Shown: positions 1 through 9,245 of the stretch, in pieces
How the letters are laid out: every line of letters starts with the position of its first letter
How positions within the stretch are numbered: position 1 is the stretch's first letter
Source of the DNA: Gilvimarinus xylanilyticus
GTDB lineage: Bacteria > Pseudomonadota > Gammaproteobacteria > Pseudomonadales > Cellvibrionaceae
Direction of reading: 5' to 3'
DNA: 64,000 nucleotides
Assembly (NCBI RefSeq): GCF_024195295.1
Contig: NZ_JAMFTH010000006.1
Span: 1 to 64,000, forward strand
The notes under the pieces: generated by a model
The model's input: only the letters and a program-made list of their open reading frames with translations
Told to the model about the DNA's origin: nothing
Databases searched by the model: none
Program-made: the position numbers and the translations under genes

Positions 1-77
1 AGCGTCCAGCGTCCAGCGTCCAGCGTCCAGCGTCCAGCGTCCAGCGTCCAGCGTCCAGCGTCCAGCGTCCAGCGTCC
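1..77. repeat. Perfect heptamer tandem array (AGCGTCC)n
   Basis: Eleven head-to-tail copies of AGCGTCC (minus-strand unit GGACGCT) run from the window edge to the base before GAAATGTTAT. The array may continue to the left. It belongs to the same 7-bp repeat family as the arrays at 16697, 24684 and 38605 but has its own unit sequence. It ends directly upstream of the Zur-type site of the TonB receptor gene. Confidence 0.95.
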
Positions 78-102
78 GAAATGTTATATTGTTGCAATAC
101 GT

Positions 103-126
103 GTTTGTTATGTTATAACATATGCG
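103..126. promoter_or_regulatory. Probable Zur operator upstream of TonB receptor
   Basis: A perfect 12-bp palindrome ATGTTATAACAT lies at 110-121. It matches the core of gammaproteobacterial Zur boxes as I remember them. A second, half-like copy (GAAATGTTATA) starts at 78. It lies about 65 bp before the receptor start. The His-rich products downstream fit zinc control. Assignment is by motif only. Confidence 0.65.
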
Positions 127-185
127 TCTTTCGCGGAACCCGTTCGGGTCGCTTTTCATTTTTTCTTCCGCCATCAGGGGGTTAT

Positions 186-2516
186 GTGTTGAAACGGTCT
201 TTGTTGTATCTGGGCTGTATGGTGCTGCCGGGGTTGGCCAGCGCCGCTACTATTCAAGGGGTTGTCCTCGACAGTAAGGGGCAGCCTGTTAGTGACGCCA
301 CTGTGCAGGTTGTGGGCGCGCGCGATAGCGTGATGACTAACAGCCAGGGCGAGTTTTCGCTCGAAGACCTGTCCAGTGATGATCTCGAGCTGCATGTCCG
401 CGCGCCGCGCTATATGCACAAGAATGTTCACGTTCACGGCAGTCGCTCCGACCTGGAAATCACCCTGGATGGCACGGTGATGGAAGTGGTCGATGTGACC
501 GGTTTGCCTTGGCACGTGTCGCAGCTGGAGTCGGCCACGCCGGTGACCGTCCTGAGTGGTGACTCCTTGCGCGATGCGCAGTCCGGGACCTTGGGCGATA
601 CCCTGAATGAACAGGTCGGGGTGCACTCCAGTTACTACGGCCCTGTTGCGGGCACGCCGATTATTCGCGGTTTGTCTGGCCCGCGGGTGCTGGTGGCGCA
701 AAACGGCCTGGATGTGGGTGATGTCTCGCGCTCGGGCCCCGATCACGCGGTTACCGCCGAGGCGACTACTGCGCGTCAGGTCGAGGTTCTGCGCGGCCCG
801 GCCACCTTGTTTTATGGCAATGGCGCTATCGGCGGGGTAGTGAATGTGGTTGATGATCGCATTCCCCAAGATACCGACACATTCGGCCAGGTGCAGTTGG
901 AGTACAACAGCGCCAGCGACGAGCCGGTGGTCGAGGGCAGCGCCAATGTGGGTGTCAGTGACAGTGTGGCACTGCACGTAGATGCCTTTTGGCGCGATGC
1001 GGACGATCTGGAAATTCCAGGTTACGCCGAGGTTGATCCCGATGCCGATGCGACCTACGGAATTTTAGAAAACTCTGCTTACGAAAGTCAGGGCGCCACC
1101 TTGGGCGGCAGCTACATTGGTGACAATGGTTTTACCGGTCTCAGCGTAGGGCGTTTAGAGCGCACTTATGGCATTCCGGGGCACAGCCACGATGGCGTTG
1201 CGGTACAGGCCGAGCTAGAGCAGGACCGTTTGCAGTTGGTGGGTGAGTACAGTCTGGATCACGATCTTCTCTCGGAAGTACGCTTTCGCTACGGCTATAC
1301 CGATTACGAGCACCGCGAGCTTGAGGGGGACGCCATTGGCACCACCTTCGCTAACGAACTGCACGAAGCGCGTGTTGAGCTTTTTCATCAGCCGTTGAAT
1401 GAGTGGCGCGGCGCGGTCAGTTTTCACGTCAAGCGTGAAGACACCGAAGCCCAGGGCGAAGAAGCTTTTACGCCTCCCTCGGTGACTGACTCGTTTGCGG
1501 TTGCATTAATGGAAGAAAAACACTACGGCGACTGGCTGGTGCAGTTGGGTGCCCGTGTCGAGCAAGTAGACATTGACGCGACCGGTGTGCGCTTGGACGG
1601 CGAAGGCGAGCGCGGGTTGTATCGAGTGGAGGAGTCCTTTACCCCTTATAGTTTTTCTGCGGGCACTGTGTGGGATTTTACCGAGGGCTACAACATAGGC
1701 CTATCGGTGTCCCACTCATTGCGCGCGCCCAGTGCCACCGAAACCTTGTCACTGGGGCCGCACATTGGTGCAGGCAGTTATGAGGTGGGCGCGCTTTTCG
1801 ATGTCCTTGCCAACGATCACGGCGACTGGGTGGTGAACTTCTCCCACGAGCCGTTAGAGATGGAAACCGCCAACAATATCGATATATCGCTGCGTAAATT
1901 TTCGGACGATGTCGGTTTTGTAGTGGGCGCGTTTTATAACCGTGTAGACGATTTCTACTACGCACGCGCGACGGGGCTGGAGGCCGAATCCGGTCACGAC
2001 CACGACCATGAGCACGAGCACGCCGAAGACACCCACGAGGACGAGCACGATCACGGCGATGAGGAAATGCTGCCGGTGTATCAATTTACCGCGGCGGATG
2101 TGGATTTATACGGTTTTGAAGGCGAGCTGCACTGGCAGGTGACCGATCCGTTAATGCTGCGTTTTACCACCGACTATATCCGCGCCTCGATACGCGACGG
2201 GGGTAACTTACCTCGCATTCCCCCTATGCGTGTAGGTGCACAGGCCGAATATGAAGTGGGCCCCTGGCGCCTGGATGCCGGAGCGACCCATTACTTTGAG
2301 GCCGATAAAACCGCCGAGTTTGAAACCGCCACCGATGAGTACACCTGGGTGACCGCCGAGGTGAGCTACCAGCTACCAATTGGCAGCGATGCCAAGGTGT
2401 TCGTTCGCGGCGACAACCTGCTGGATGAAACAGCCCGGGTTCACAGCTCGTTTATTAAAGATATTGCACCGCGTGCAGGCCGTTCGGTCTCCGCCGGTAT
2501 TCGCGCTAGTTTTTAA
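186..2516 (+). CDS. TonB-dependent receptor, probable zinc uptake (ZnuD-like)
   Basis: Outer-membrane TonB-dependent receptor of about 776 residues. A signal peptide ending ASAA is followed by a carboxypeptidase-regulatory-like beta domain (TIQGVVLDSKGQPVSDATV), a plug domain (roughly residues 90-210, with LRDAQSGTLGDTLN and VEVLRGPATLFYGNGAIGGVVNV) and a long beta barrel. Around residues 600-625 the barrel carries a loop packed with His, Asp and Glu (HDHDHEHEH), typical of zinc receptors such as ZnuD. The start is probably GTG at 186 or TTG at 189, behind AGGGGG at 175-180; the open frame reaches back to 81, but that stretch covers the operator. It is followed 18 bp later by the AztD-like gene, so the pair probably forms a zinc-regulated operon. 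Metal specificity is inferred. Confidence 0.88.
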   Translation: MLKRSLLYLGCMVLPGLASAATIQGVVLDSKGQPVSDATVQVVGARDSVMTNSQGEFSLEDLSSDDLELHVRAPRYMHKNVHVHGSRSDLEITLDGTVMEVVDVTGLPWHVSQLESATPVTVLSGDSLRDAQSGTLGDTLNEQVGVHSSYYGPVAGTPIIRGLSGPRVLVAQNGLDVGDVSRSGPDHAVTAEATTARQVEVLRGPATLFYGNGAIGGVVNVVDDRIPQDTDTFGQVQLEYNSASDEPVVEGSANVGVSDSVALHVDAFWRDADDLEIPGYAEVDPDADATYGILENSAYESQGATLGGSYIGDNGFTGLSVGRLERTYGIPGHSHDGVAVQAELEQDRLQLVGEYSLDHDLLSEVRFRYGYTDYEHRELEGDAIGTTFANELHEARVELFHQPLNEWRGAVSFHVKREDTEAQGEEAFTPPSVTDSFAVALMEEKHYGDWLVQLGARVEQVDIDATGVRLDGEGERGLYRVEESFTPYSFSAGTVWDFTEGYNIGLSVSHSLRAPSATETLSLGPHIGAGSYEVGALFDVLANDHGDWVVNFSHEPLEMETANNIDISLRKFSDDVGFVVGAFYNRVDDFYYARATGLEAESGHDHDHEHEHAEDTHEDEHDHGDEEMLPVYQFTAADVDLYGFEGELHWQVTDPLMLRFTTDYIRASIRDGGNLPRIPPMRVGAQAEYEVGPWRLDAGATHYFEADKTAEFETATDEYTWVTAEVSYQLPIGSDAKVFVRGDNLLDETARVHSSFIKDIAPRAGRSVSAGIRASF

Positions 2517-2534
2517 AGAATGTGGAGTTTACAG

Positions 2535-3896
2535 ATGTCGTTACAAAACAAAATGAAGCCTTTGTCAGCCGTTATTCTGGCGTTAATGCTGAGCGCCTGC
2601 GGCGACAGCGAAACCAATATTTACGCCGAAGATGTGGCCGAGCCGGATCACGACGAGGATCATGATCACGACCACGACGAGCTTAGCCAGTCGCGTCTGC
2701 TGGTGGTCGAGGCAGGTACCGAACTTGCCCATGTTTTCGACACCACCGACGGTGACGAGGTGGCAAGCTTAACGCTACCGGCCCCGATTGGTTACGCCTA
2801 TTCTGTGCCCGGCAACCGCTATGCGGCTTTTGTTCATCGCGATGACAACTGGGTAAGCTTTGTCGATGGTGGTGTGTGGACGGAAGACCACGGTGATCAC
2901 GATCACCCCTATGCCGAAGCGCCAGCTATTCAGGATTTTTTCCTGGATGGGGTTAAGCCCACCCATTACACGTTCAACGACGAGCAAGTGGCCGTTTTTT
3001 ACGATGGCAACAGCGAAACCGGTGACCCGGCGGGCGTTGCCAGCTTTGACGCCCACGCTGTGGCAGACAACGGCATGGCTGCTACCTTGACCTTGTCTAC
3101 TCATATGCACGGCGCCGCGCAGGTACGCGGTGAGCACTTGCTGGCAACCATTCGGGATGCAGACAGCGCGAGTACCCTGCCCGAGCAAGTGGCGTTGTAC
3201 CACCTGCACGACACTGAATATGAGCAAGAAAAAGTTTTTGCCGAGACTTGTCCGGTACTGCACGGCAGCGCGCAAAACGAAAATCACATCTTCTTTGCCT
3301 GCGGCGATGGGGTACTCGTGATTGACGAGAGCGCAGACTTTGCGGCCAGCAAAGTGGCCAACGGCGATGCTCTACCCGAGGACGCCCGTATCGGCACACT
3401 GCGTGGGCACGACCACATTCACGATGCGGTGGGCTGGACCGGCGGCACGATCGTTTTGGTTGAGCCCGACGCCGATACACTCGAGACGCTCAGCTGGGAA
3501 AACAGCGCCGGCGCTTCGGTAGTCAGTGGTGAATTTGCCGATAGTGGCGAGCTGTTTGTTACCTTGCTGGATAACGGATCGCTGGTGGTGTTCGACAGCC
3601 ACGACTGGAGTGTTCACGGTGAAGTCGAAGCCGTAGACGCCAGTGTGCTGGGCGAAGACCAGCGCTTAAAGCTGGTGGTCGAGCCCCAGGGGCACACGGC
3701 CTACATCGTTAACCCGGGCGCGCAAAGCGTTGCGCTGGTGGATCTGGAGGTGATGGAGGTCAGCACCAAGTGGGAGTTGGACTTTACGCCTTTGACCGCC
3801 GCGTGGGTAGGCTATGCCGAGGAGCATGAAGAGGGCGAAGATCACGATCACGAACAAGAGCATGATCATGAAGAAGGGGAGGGTCACGCTCACTAA
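2535..3896 (+). CDS. aztD: AztD-like zinc-binding beta-propeller lipoprotein
   Basis: Predicted periplasmic lipoprotein of 453 residues. The N terminus MSLQNKMKPL...LMLSAC has a lipobox (LSAC), followed by a His/Asp tract (HDEDHDHDHDE). The body has repeated propeller-like blades and a conserved-looking DGGVWTEDHGDHDH segment, which I recognise from the zinc metallochaperone AztD. The C terminus ends in another His/Glu tract. AztD normally hands zinc to the AztC binding protein of an ABC importer; no aztABC genes are in the window. ATG 2535 is preferred over an upstream ATG at 2520 because GGAG at 2523-2526 sits 8 bases before it. It is co-transcribed with the receptor and followed by a strong terminator. 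Assignment is by recalled motif and context. Confidence 0.65.
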   Translation: MSLQNKMKPLSAVILALMLSACGDSETNIYAEDVAEPDHDEDHDHDHDELSQSRLLVVEAGTELAHVFDTTDGDEVASLTLPAPIGYAYSVPGNRYAAFVHRDDNWVSFVDGGVWTEDHGDHDHPYAEAPAIQDFFLDGVKPTHYTFNDEQVAVFYDGNSETGDPAGVASFDAHAVADNGMAATLTLSTHMHGAAQVRGEHLLATIRDADSASTLPEQVALYHLHDTEYEQEKVFAETCPVLHGSAQNENHIFFACGDGVLVIDESADFAASKVANGDALPEDARIGTLRGHDHIHDAVGWTGGTIVLVEPDADTLETLSWENSAGASVVSGEFADSGELFVTLLDNGSLVVFDSHDWSVHGEVEAVDASVLGEDQRLKLVVEPQGHTAYIVNPGAQSVALVDLEVMEVSTKWELDFTPLTAAWVGYAEEHEEGEDHDHEQEHDHEEGEGHAH

Positions 3897-3901
3897 GCTT
3901 G

Positions 3902-3994
3902 GGCGGTTAAAAGCCGCCGTTTGATGTGGTTGTAATTCGATGGCGCCAATCCTCTTTTGTGTTTTATGATAAAAGAGGATTAGGCGCCATTTTT
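3902..3994 (+). terminator. Two hairpins, the second a strong intrinsic terminator
   Basis: A small hairpin (GGCGG/CCGCC) lies at 3902-3918. At 3940-3990 there is a long stem ATGGCGCC...AATCCTCTTTT paired with AAAAGAGGAT...AGGCGCCAT, followed by TTTTT. It ends the zinc operon. Confidence 0.85.
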
Positions 3995-4043
3995 GCTTGG
4001 CCCCAGGGACCCTTTCAGTTTCATCGCATGGACTTAGACCGAC

Positions 4044-5810
4044 GTGGTAGTAGACCGCAAGAGCAAACAGCGCGATCTGGCGCAAGCGCTGGATGATTTA
4101 CGTCAGTGGCAGGGCGCCTCAGCCATCTTGCCAGACGACGCCGTCGCCCCGTTGTTGCAGGCCCAGCGCCTGTCTTTCGAGGACTTTAATGCGCTTCATC
4201 CGGGCATTGATCCAGCTTGGGTGGTTGCCCTTTGGTTGGTCCGCAGCCTGCGCGATAACCTGTCGTTAGATCCGGCACTGATTCCCCGGGTCGATAAGCT
4301 GCAGCACTGGCTGCTGGCTTTTATTGCCCGCGAACAGGGCTCAGCGCTTTGGTCTGAACCCAACTGGTGCGAGGCGTTGGATCGTCTTCTCTTTCACTGG
4401 CAAACTTGGTACCCCCATTTGGGTAGGGCGGGCGAAAAGTTTTTAGCTCGCACCGAGCAGTTGTTGGATAGTCTGGCCGTGCAAGCGCCGCCAGTTGCCC
4501 TGGTTGCGGTTCAAGATTTTAATCGCCGCTGCGATCGCGATTTGGAGCGAGCCGCACAGTTGGCGGGGCGTATTCGCGATTCTGAACTGGGGCAGCAAAA
4601 AGTCCAGCAAGCGCAGCGCCAAGTGGATGAGAGTGTCAGCCAGTGGGTTGCTGGCAGCCGGTTGCCCGACCCGGTTTTGCGCTATGTGCGCGAACAGATG
4701 GGGCCGGCCTTGGCCTATTACCTGATTAACGATCAGCACCGCGAGTGGCAGCAGTGGGGTGAACTATTGCAGTCCTTGTGTGCGGTGTTTGCGCCCAATA
4801 AAACCTCCGAGCAACTGGCGCTTTTGCGGCGCAGCGCACAGGCTTTGGAGGCGCGGTTAAGCGCGACCAAACCGCCCCCTGGCTGCGACAATTTGGGGTA
4901 TCACGAATTTATTAACGACGCCATTAGTGCTATTGAAAACTTGTTGGACGGTGGTTTAGTCGACGCTCATATCGCGCCGCCCATGTCTCGCCCGAAAGGT
5001 GTCGCACGTTTGCGCTCCCACCGCCGCGATGACCAGGCCCATCAACTGCGTTGTGGTGACTGGGTGATTTTTAGTTCGTCGCAGCAAGGTGAGCTGCGTT
5101 GTCAGTATTTGTTGCAGTCGCCGGTCAGTGACGAGCTGATTTTTATTAACCGTCAAGGTCACAAGGTGTGTCAACAGTCGGTAGGGAAATACTTGGATGC
5201 CCGCGATCTCGGCCACGCCGCGCCCGTGGCCGATATTAAGATTTACAGTACGGCTTTAAATCAAGCGGTTGCGCGTCTGCAATATTGCTATGCCGAGCAA
5301 AGTGCCCAGAGGCAGTTGCGACTGGCACTAGAGGCGCGCGAGCGCGAGAGCCAGCGGAGGATAAAAGCCGAGCGCGAGCGCACCATGGCCGCCCGCAGGC
5401 AGGCCGACAAGGCGGCGCGTCAGAAAGCCATGGCAGAGGAAATGGCGCGTTTGCAGGCGTTAAAGCTGGCGCGGGAAAAAGCCGAGCAAGAGGCCCAGCA
5501 CGCCCTGCAGCAACAGCGCTTGCAGGCGGCCCTGGAGCGCGTAGACACGTTGCGCGAAGGAGCTTGGGCTGAAATTCTCCGCCCGGACGGCGGTCGTGAG
5601 CGCTGCTCCCTGGGCATGATAATGCCCTCTACGCAAAAATACCTGTTCTTTGATAAATACCAGCGCAAGGTCGGCGAGTGGCGTCGCGAAGCATTGGCGC
5701 AGCTGTTGCTGGATGAGTGCATCGAGTTCTTCGAGGCCGAGCCGGGCTTTGATAGCCGCCTGGAACAAATAGTCTTCGGTCAGCGCCGCGGCGAGATCGC
5801 CGCCCCCTAG
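4044..5810 (+). CDS. DUF1631-like protein
   Basis: Cytoplasmic protein of about 588 residues without signal peptide or membrane segment. The N-terminal two thirds are helical. Two similar beta-rich modules follow: one near residues 330-390 (GDWVIFSSSQQGELRCQYL ... INRQGHKV) and one at the C terminus (GAWAEILRPDGG ... FFDKYQRKVGEW). A charged coiled coil rich in Arg, Glu, Ala and Gln (about residues 425-505) separates them. Paired modules of this kind resemble the DUF1631 family, whose function is not established; the modules recall PilZ-like folds. The start is uncertain: GTG 4044 is the furthest upstream codon of the frame and has no clear ribosome site. It is followed by a TPR gene on the same strand. 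Confidence 0.6.
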   Translation: MVVDRKSKQRDLAQALDDLRQWQGASAILPDDAVAPLLQAQRLSFEDFNALHPGIDPAWVVALWLVRSLRDNLSLDPALIPRVDKLQHWLLAFIAREQGSALWSEPNWCEALDRLLFHWQTWYPHLGRAGEKFLARTEQLLDSLAVQAPPVALVAVQDFNRRCDRDLERAAQLAGRIRDSELGQQKVQQAQRQVDESVSQWVAGSRLPDPVLRYVREQMGPALAYYLINDQHREWQQWGELLQSLCAVFAPNKTSEQLALLRRSAQALEARLSATKPPPGCDNLGYHEFINDAISAIENLLDGGLVDAHIAPPMSRPKGVARLRSHRRDDQAHQLRCGDWVIFSSSQQGELRCQYLLQSPVSDELIFINRQGHKVCQQSVGKYLDARDLGHAAPVADIKIYSTALNQAVARLQYCYAEQSAQRQLRLALEARERESQRRIKAERERTMAARRQADKAARQKAMAEEMARLQALKLAREKAEQEAQHALQQQRLQAALERVDTLREGAWAEILRPDGGRERCSLGMIMPSTQKYLFFDKYQRKVGEWRREALAQLLLDECIEFFEAEPGFDSRLEQIVFGQRRGEIAAP

Positions 5811-6066
5811 CGCACTGTTGAAAAACCCCTTACGTGCTCAGCCTTTCAGGCTGGTTCGTAATCTAGGCGCCGCTTTGAAGGTGTGCGCCCACCCATCGAG
5901 AAGTGGCAACGACGAGTAGGGGCCAGCCTGCTAGCCCCTAAAACGGTGTCCGCAAGCCCCTTCCTCGTGGTATAAAAGCTATTCTGTGTGGCAGTAGGTT
6001 AGGGCGCCGCTTGAGTGGTTGCCGCACCTGCCCACCCTTGGGGGTGACGGAAAAAAGGAGCGAACA
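5811..6066. other. Intergenic region with hairpin and possible promoter
   Basis: A GGGGCC...GCCCC hairpin near 5919-5940 lacks a T tract. TATAAA near 5971 is a possible -10 for the TPR gene. GGAG at 6057-6060 is the ribosome site for ATG 6067. No small gene is evident. Confidence 0.35.
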
Positions 6067-7689
6067 ATGGGTGCCTCTGGCGTAGAAGAACAATACCAAC
6101 AAGCCCAGGACTGTCTGGAGCAGGGTAAGTACAAAGCGGCGTTAAAACGGTTGGCCCCGTTATACCAAGCGCAGCCTCATAATACCGATATCATATTGGC
6201 AACGGTAGAAGCGCTAGTGGCGCTGGATCAGGGCACCAAGGCCCGCTCGCTGCTGTTGTACAGTTTAAAACGCGATCCGCGCCAGGCCCGATTGTGGGGC
6301 GCGCTGGCCGACAGCTACTGGGATGAAGACGATCAGGCTTCGGCTCATAAGGCGTTGGACAAAGCCCAGGTGGTGCTACCCAATCACTTCGACTTAATGC
6401 TGCAGCGGGCCGATTTTTATGCCGATTGTGAAGACCGCGAGGCGCTGCAGCAACAGTTTGATGCCGCCATTGCCGCACACCCAGAGTCCGAAGTAGCGCT
6501 GTTGCGCCATCGCGCCGAAGCTTTAATTGGCCTGGCTTACGGGGCCGACGATGACGAGGCACAGGTCAAAGGCGGTCTGGGAATGGTGTTTGCCGTGGTG
6601 CCGCTACAGGCGGCACTAAACGATTTAACCCGTATTATCGAGCGCGACGGCGATTGGAATCACTATTTTAAGCGCGCCGATGTTCACAAAAAGCTGCAGA
6701 ACTATGACGATGCCATCGCCGATTTTGACGCGGCCCTGGCGCGCTTGCCCGAGTCCGAAACCGATCTGCGCGAGCACCTGCAGCAAGAGCGCGACGGCTG
6801 CTTGAACAACGGCCGCAACGAGCGCGAGCGCCTGGCGCAAAACATGCGTGAATCCTTGACCCAGGTCGATGCCAGGGGCGTGAGCCTGGAGGATCACATG
6901 GCCAATAATATGGTGCGCGCGGTGGCCAATCAGCACGCTCAGGGCGGCGATATACTCGCCCTGCTAGAAGAAGTGGGTGACGATCCCCAGGAACAGATGG
7001 CTTTTAATGTCGCCCAGGAGATTGTCGCTAATGCCACCGAAGCCCCGGCCGATTACACGGCGGTTGATCCTGCAGAGTTTCCCCCACCAGCTCGTAAGTA
7101 CAACGCCCGAGTGGGCGCACAGTTGGCGGATCTAGGTTTTCACTCGCTGGGAGATTTTGAACCTCGCGGGCTGCGCCAGCAAATGGGGCGGGCGGTATTG
7201 GTGAGTATATTCGTTTGTGAAGATCACACCGTGGCCGCTGCCTGTTATCGCCTGACACCTTTGCGTCCAGCCTGGTGGCTGTGGCTTATCCAGTGCTTGC
7301 TGGGCCAGTATAAAAGCTCGGAGGTCGTCGAGTTCGAAAGTGTTACCGAAGAGGGTGACTACATCATTACCAACAACACAGCCCAGGTCAACGTCTTTAG
7401 CGCCCCCATCAAAGGGGTGGATCTATTGGCGATGGAACCCAAGGCTGGTTTGGCCGAAGTGCTGCGGGTTCATAATACCCGCCTGGCCGGTTGTCAGCTG
7501 CAGGCGCTTAGTGATACTGAGGCGCTGTTCGCCGAACAAGAGCGCCTGCGCCAGATAAAGGTCGAACATCGCCAAAGCATCGGCTATGTCACCGAAGAAG
7601 AGCTTAAAAAACTGCTGGGTAAGCACTATGATGGACTGGCTGAGCGAGTGAAAAAATACCTTAACCTATTGAGTTCACAATCGGTTTAA
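6067..7689 (+). CDS. TPR-repeat protein with unknown C-terminal domain
   Basis: Predicted cytoplasmic protein of 540 residues. The first 260 residues contain several tetratricopeptide-like helix pairs (EQGKYKAALKRLAPLYQAQP, LWGALADSYWDEDDQASAHKAL, YFKRADVHKKLQNYDDAIADFDAAL). The second half has a globular alpha/beta region (about 350-480) with AACYRLTPLRPAWWLWLIQ and VTEEGDYIITNNTAQVNVF, which I do not recognise. ATG 6067 is chosen because GGAG lies 6 bases upstream; an in-frame codon at 6019 lacks a ribosome site. The stop is 21 bp before the SHOCT gene, so the two are probably co-transcribed. TPRs suggest a protein-interaction role; no specific function can be assigned. Confidence 0.65.
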   Translation: MGASGVEEQYQQAQDCLEQGKYKAALKRLAPLYQAQPHNTDIILATVEALVALDQGTKARSLLLYSLKRDPRQARLWGALADSYWDEDDQASAHKALDKAQVVLPNHFDLMLQRADFYADCEDREALQQQFDAAIAAHPESEVALLRHRAEALIGLAYGADDDEAQVKGGLGMVFAVVPLQAALNDLTRIIERDGDWNHYFKRADVHKKLQNYDDAIADFDAALARLPESETDLREHLQQERDGCLNNGRNERERLAQNMRESLTQVDARGVSLEDHMANNMVRAVANQHAQGGDILALLEEVGDDPQEQMAFNVAQEIVANATEAPADYTAVDPAEFPPPARKYNARVGAQLADLGFHSLGDFEPRGLRQQMGRAVLVSIFVCEDHTVAAACYRLTPLRPAWWLWLIQCLLGQYKSSEVVEFESVTEEGDYIITNNTAQVNVFSAPIKGVDLLAMEPKAGLAEVLRVHNTRLAGCQLQALSDTEALFAEQERLRQIKVEHRQSIGYVTEEELKKLLGKHYDGLAERVKKYLNLLSSQSV

Positions 7690-7710
7690 TGAGTGAAAAA
7701 GGAGTTGACG

Positions 7711-8214
7711 ATGGATCTGGATAAAATTGAAAAGCTCAACGAGCTGAAAGAAAAAGGCATGATTTCCGATGAGGAGTATCAGCGCGCTAAAGCCAAAGCC
7801 CTGGGCAGTGCCAGTGCCTCGGATGTAGTGGGCGATGTCGATAATCGCAGCTACAGCATGTTAATGCATCTGGCGCAATTGTGTGGCTTTGTCATTCCCA
7901 TGTGCGGGCTGGTGGTGCCACTGATTATGTGGGTGGTCAAAAAAGACGATGCCTATATTAACGAGCAGGGCAAGGTGGTGTTTAACTGGGTGATCAGTTC
8001 ATTTATCTACTTTGTGATCTGCATTGTGTTGGCGATCTTTATCATTGGTATTTTCCTGGTCATTGCCCTGGGCATTGTCTCTATCGTGTTTATTATTATG
8101 GGCGCCATTCGGGCCAAAGACGGCACGATTCAAAACTACCCTATGAGTATTCCGTTTTTTACCGTCGATCCGGGCGCCGTCGAAAAAGCTGAGGCGTTAG
8201 AGAAAAAGGACTAG
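7711..8214 (+). CDS. SHOCT / DUF4870 membrane protein
   Basis: Small protein of 167 residues. Residues 1-30 form a SHOCT-type short helical domain (KIEKLNELKEKGMISDEEYQRAKAKAL). A Tic20/DUF4870-type membrane domain follows, with hydrophobic segments near residues 50-80 and 95-135 and the family-like pattern AYINEQGKVVFNWVISSFIY. ATG 7711 is preferred to GTG 7693 because GGAG at 7701-7704 is correctly spaced. It sits between the TPR gene and ldhA, with 5 bp to ldhA, implying one transcript. Function is unknown; DUF4870 proteins are inner-membrane proteins of unproven role. Confidence 0.75.
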   Translation: MDLDKIEKLNELKEKGMISDEEYQRAKAKALGSASASDVVGDVDNRSYSMLMHLAQLCGFVIPMCGLVVPLIMWVVKKDDAYINEQGKVVFNWVISSFIYFVICIVLAIFIIGIFLVIALGIVSIVFIIMGAIRAKDGTIQNYPMSIPFFTVDPGAVEKAEALEKKD

Positions 8215-8219
8215 GCCCC

Positions 8220-9200
8220 ATGAAAGTCGCGGTGTTTAACACCAAGCGCTATGACCGGCAAAATTTGGAATCGATTGCCGGTCATGCGCTGACATACATC
8301 GAAGCACACTTAAACGCTCAAACTGCTCCTTTGGCCCAGGGGTTTGACGCCGTGTGCTGTTTTGTTAACGATGAGTTAAACGAGGCGGTGTTAACCCAGC
8401 TGGCCCAGGGTGGGGTAAAGTTGGTGGCCATGCGCTGCGCCGGGTACAACAATGTCGACATGCCTGTTGCAGAGCGCTTGGGGTTATCGGTATGCCGCGT
8501 GCCCGAGTACTCGCCCTACGCGGTGGCCGAACACGCCGCCGCGCTCATCTTAGATTTAAACCGCCATCTGCGCCGGGCCCACAACCGCGTGCGCGAGCAA
8601 GATTACTCGCTGGACGGCTTGCTGGGGTTCGATCTACATGGCAAAACCGTGGGTATTGTCGGCAGCGGCAAAATCGGCCAGGCCTTTGCGCGCATTATGC
8701 AGGGCTTTGGGTGCCGGTTGTTGGTCACGGATCCATACCCCAACGACACCATGGCAGCCATGGCCGACTATGTGTCCCAGCAAGAGCTCTGGCGCCAGGC
8801 GGATATCATTTCGTTGCACTGTCCGCTGCTCGACTCCACCTACCATCTGATCAACGCCGACAGCATCCGCCAGATGAAACCCGGGGTTATGATTATTAAC
8901 ACCAGCCGCGGTGGCTTGATTGACACCCGTGCCGTGATTGCCGGGCTCAAGTCGGGGTGTGTCGGTTATCTGGGGTTGGATGTCTACGAAGAGGAGGCCA
9001 GCCTGTTTTTTGACGACAAGTCCGACAGTATTATTCAGGACGATGTATTCGCCCGTCTGCTCACCTTTCCCAACGTGCTGGTTACCGGCCACCAGGGCTT
9101 TTTTACCCGCGAAGCGCTGGGCCAGATTGCCCGGGTGACGGGCGAGAACCTGGATGCGTTTGCCCGTGGCGAGCGCAGTGGCCCGACGTTTGTGGCCTGA
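8220..9200 (+). CDS. ldhA: D-lactate dehydrogenase (2-hydroxyacid dehydrogenase)
   Basis: NAD-dependent D-2-hydroxyacid dehydrogenase of 326 residues, the expected size, reducing pyruvate to D-lactate in the cytoplasm. Features include the N-terminal LdhA-like start MKVAVFNTKRYD, the dinucleotide-binding loop GIVGSGKIGQAF near residue 145, PEYSPYAVAEHA, the conserved NTSRGGLIDT segment near residue 225, and the catalytic His in TGHQGFFT near residue 296. It closely resembles fermentative LdhA (the E. coli type) rather than glycerate dehydrogenases. It is the last gene of the rightward group; the next genes are convergent. Confidence 0.9.
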   Translation: MKVAVFNTKRYDRQNLESIAGHALTYIEAHLNAQTAPLAQGFDAVCCFVNDELNEAVLTQLAQGGVKLVAMRCAGYNNVDMPVAERLGLSVCRVPEYSPYAVAEHAAALILDLNRHLRRAHNRVREQDYSLDGLLGFDLHGKTVGIVGSGKIGQAFARIMQGFGCRLLVTDPYPNDTMAAMADYVSQQELWRQADIISLHCPLLDSTYHLINADSIRQMKPGVMIINTSRGGLIDTRAVIAGLKSGCVGYLGLDVYEEEASLFFDDKSDSIIQDDVFARLLTFPNVLVTGHQGFFTREALGQIARVTGENLDAFARGERSGPTFVA

Positions 9201-9245
9201 CTCGACAATTTTTCGGGGCGCGATATTCGCTGTCAGATAAATTAT

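Noticed and set aside
1-77. CRISPR array
   Set aside because: The repeat unit is only 7 bp with no spacers. The same holds for the arrays at 16697, 24684 and 38605.
174-977. 267-codon minus-strand frame opposite the TonB receptor
   Set aside because: Shadow frame of a clearly coding receptor; no ribosome site and no recognisable domain.
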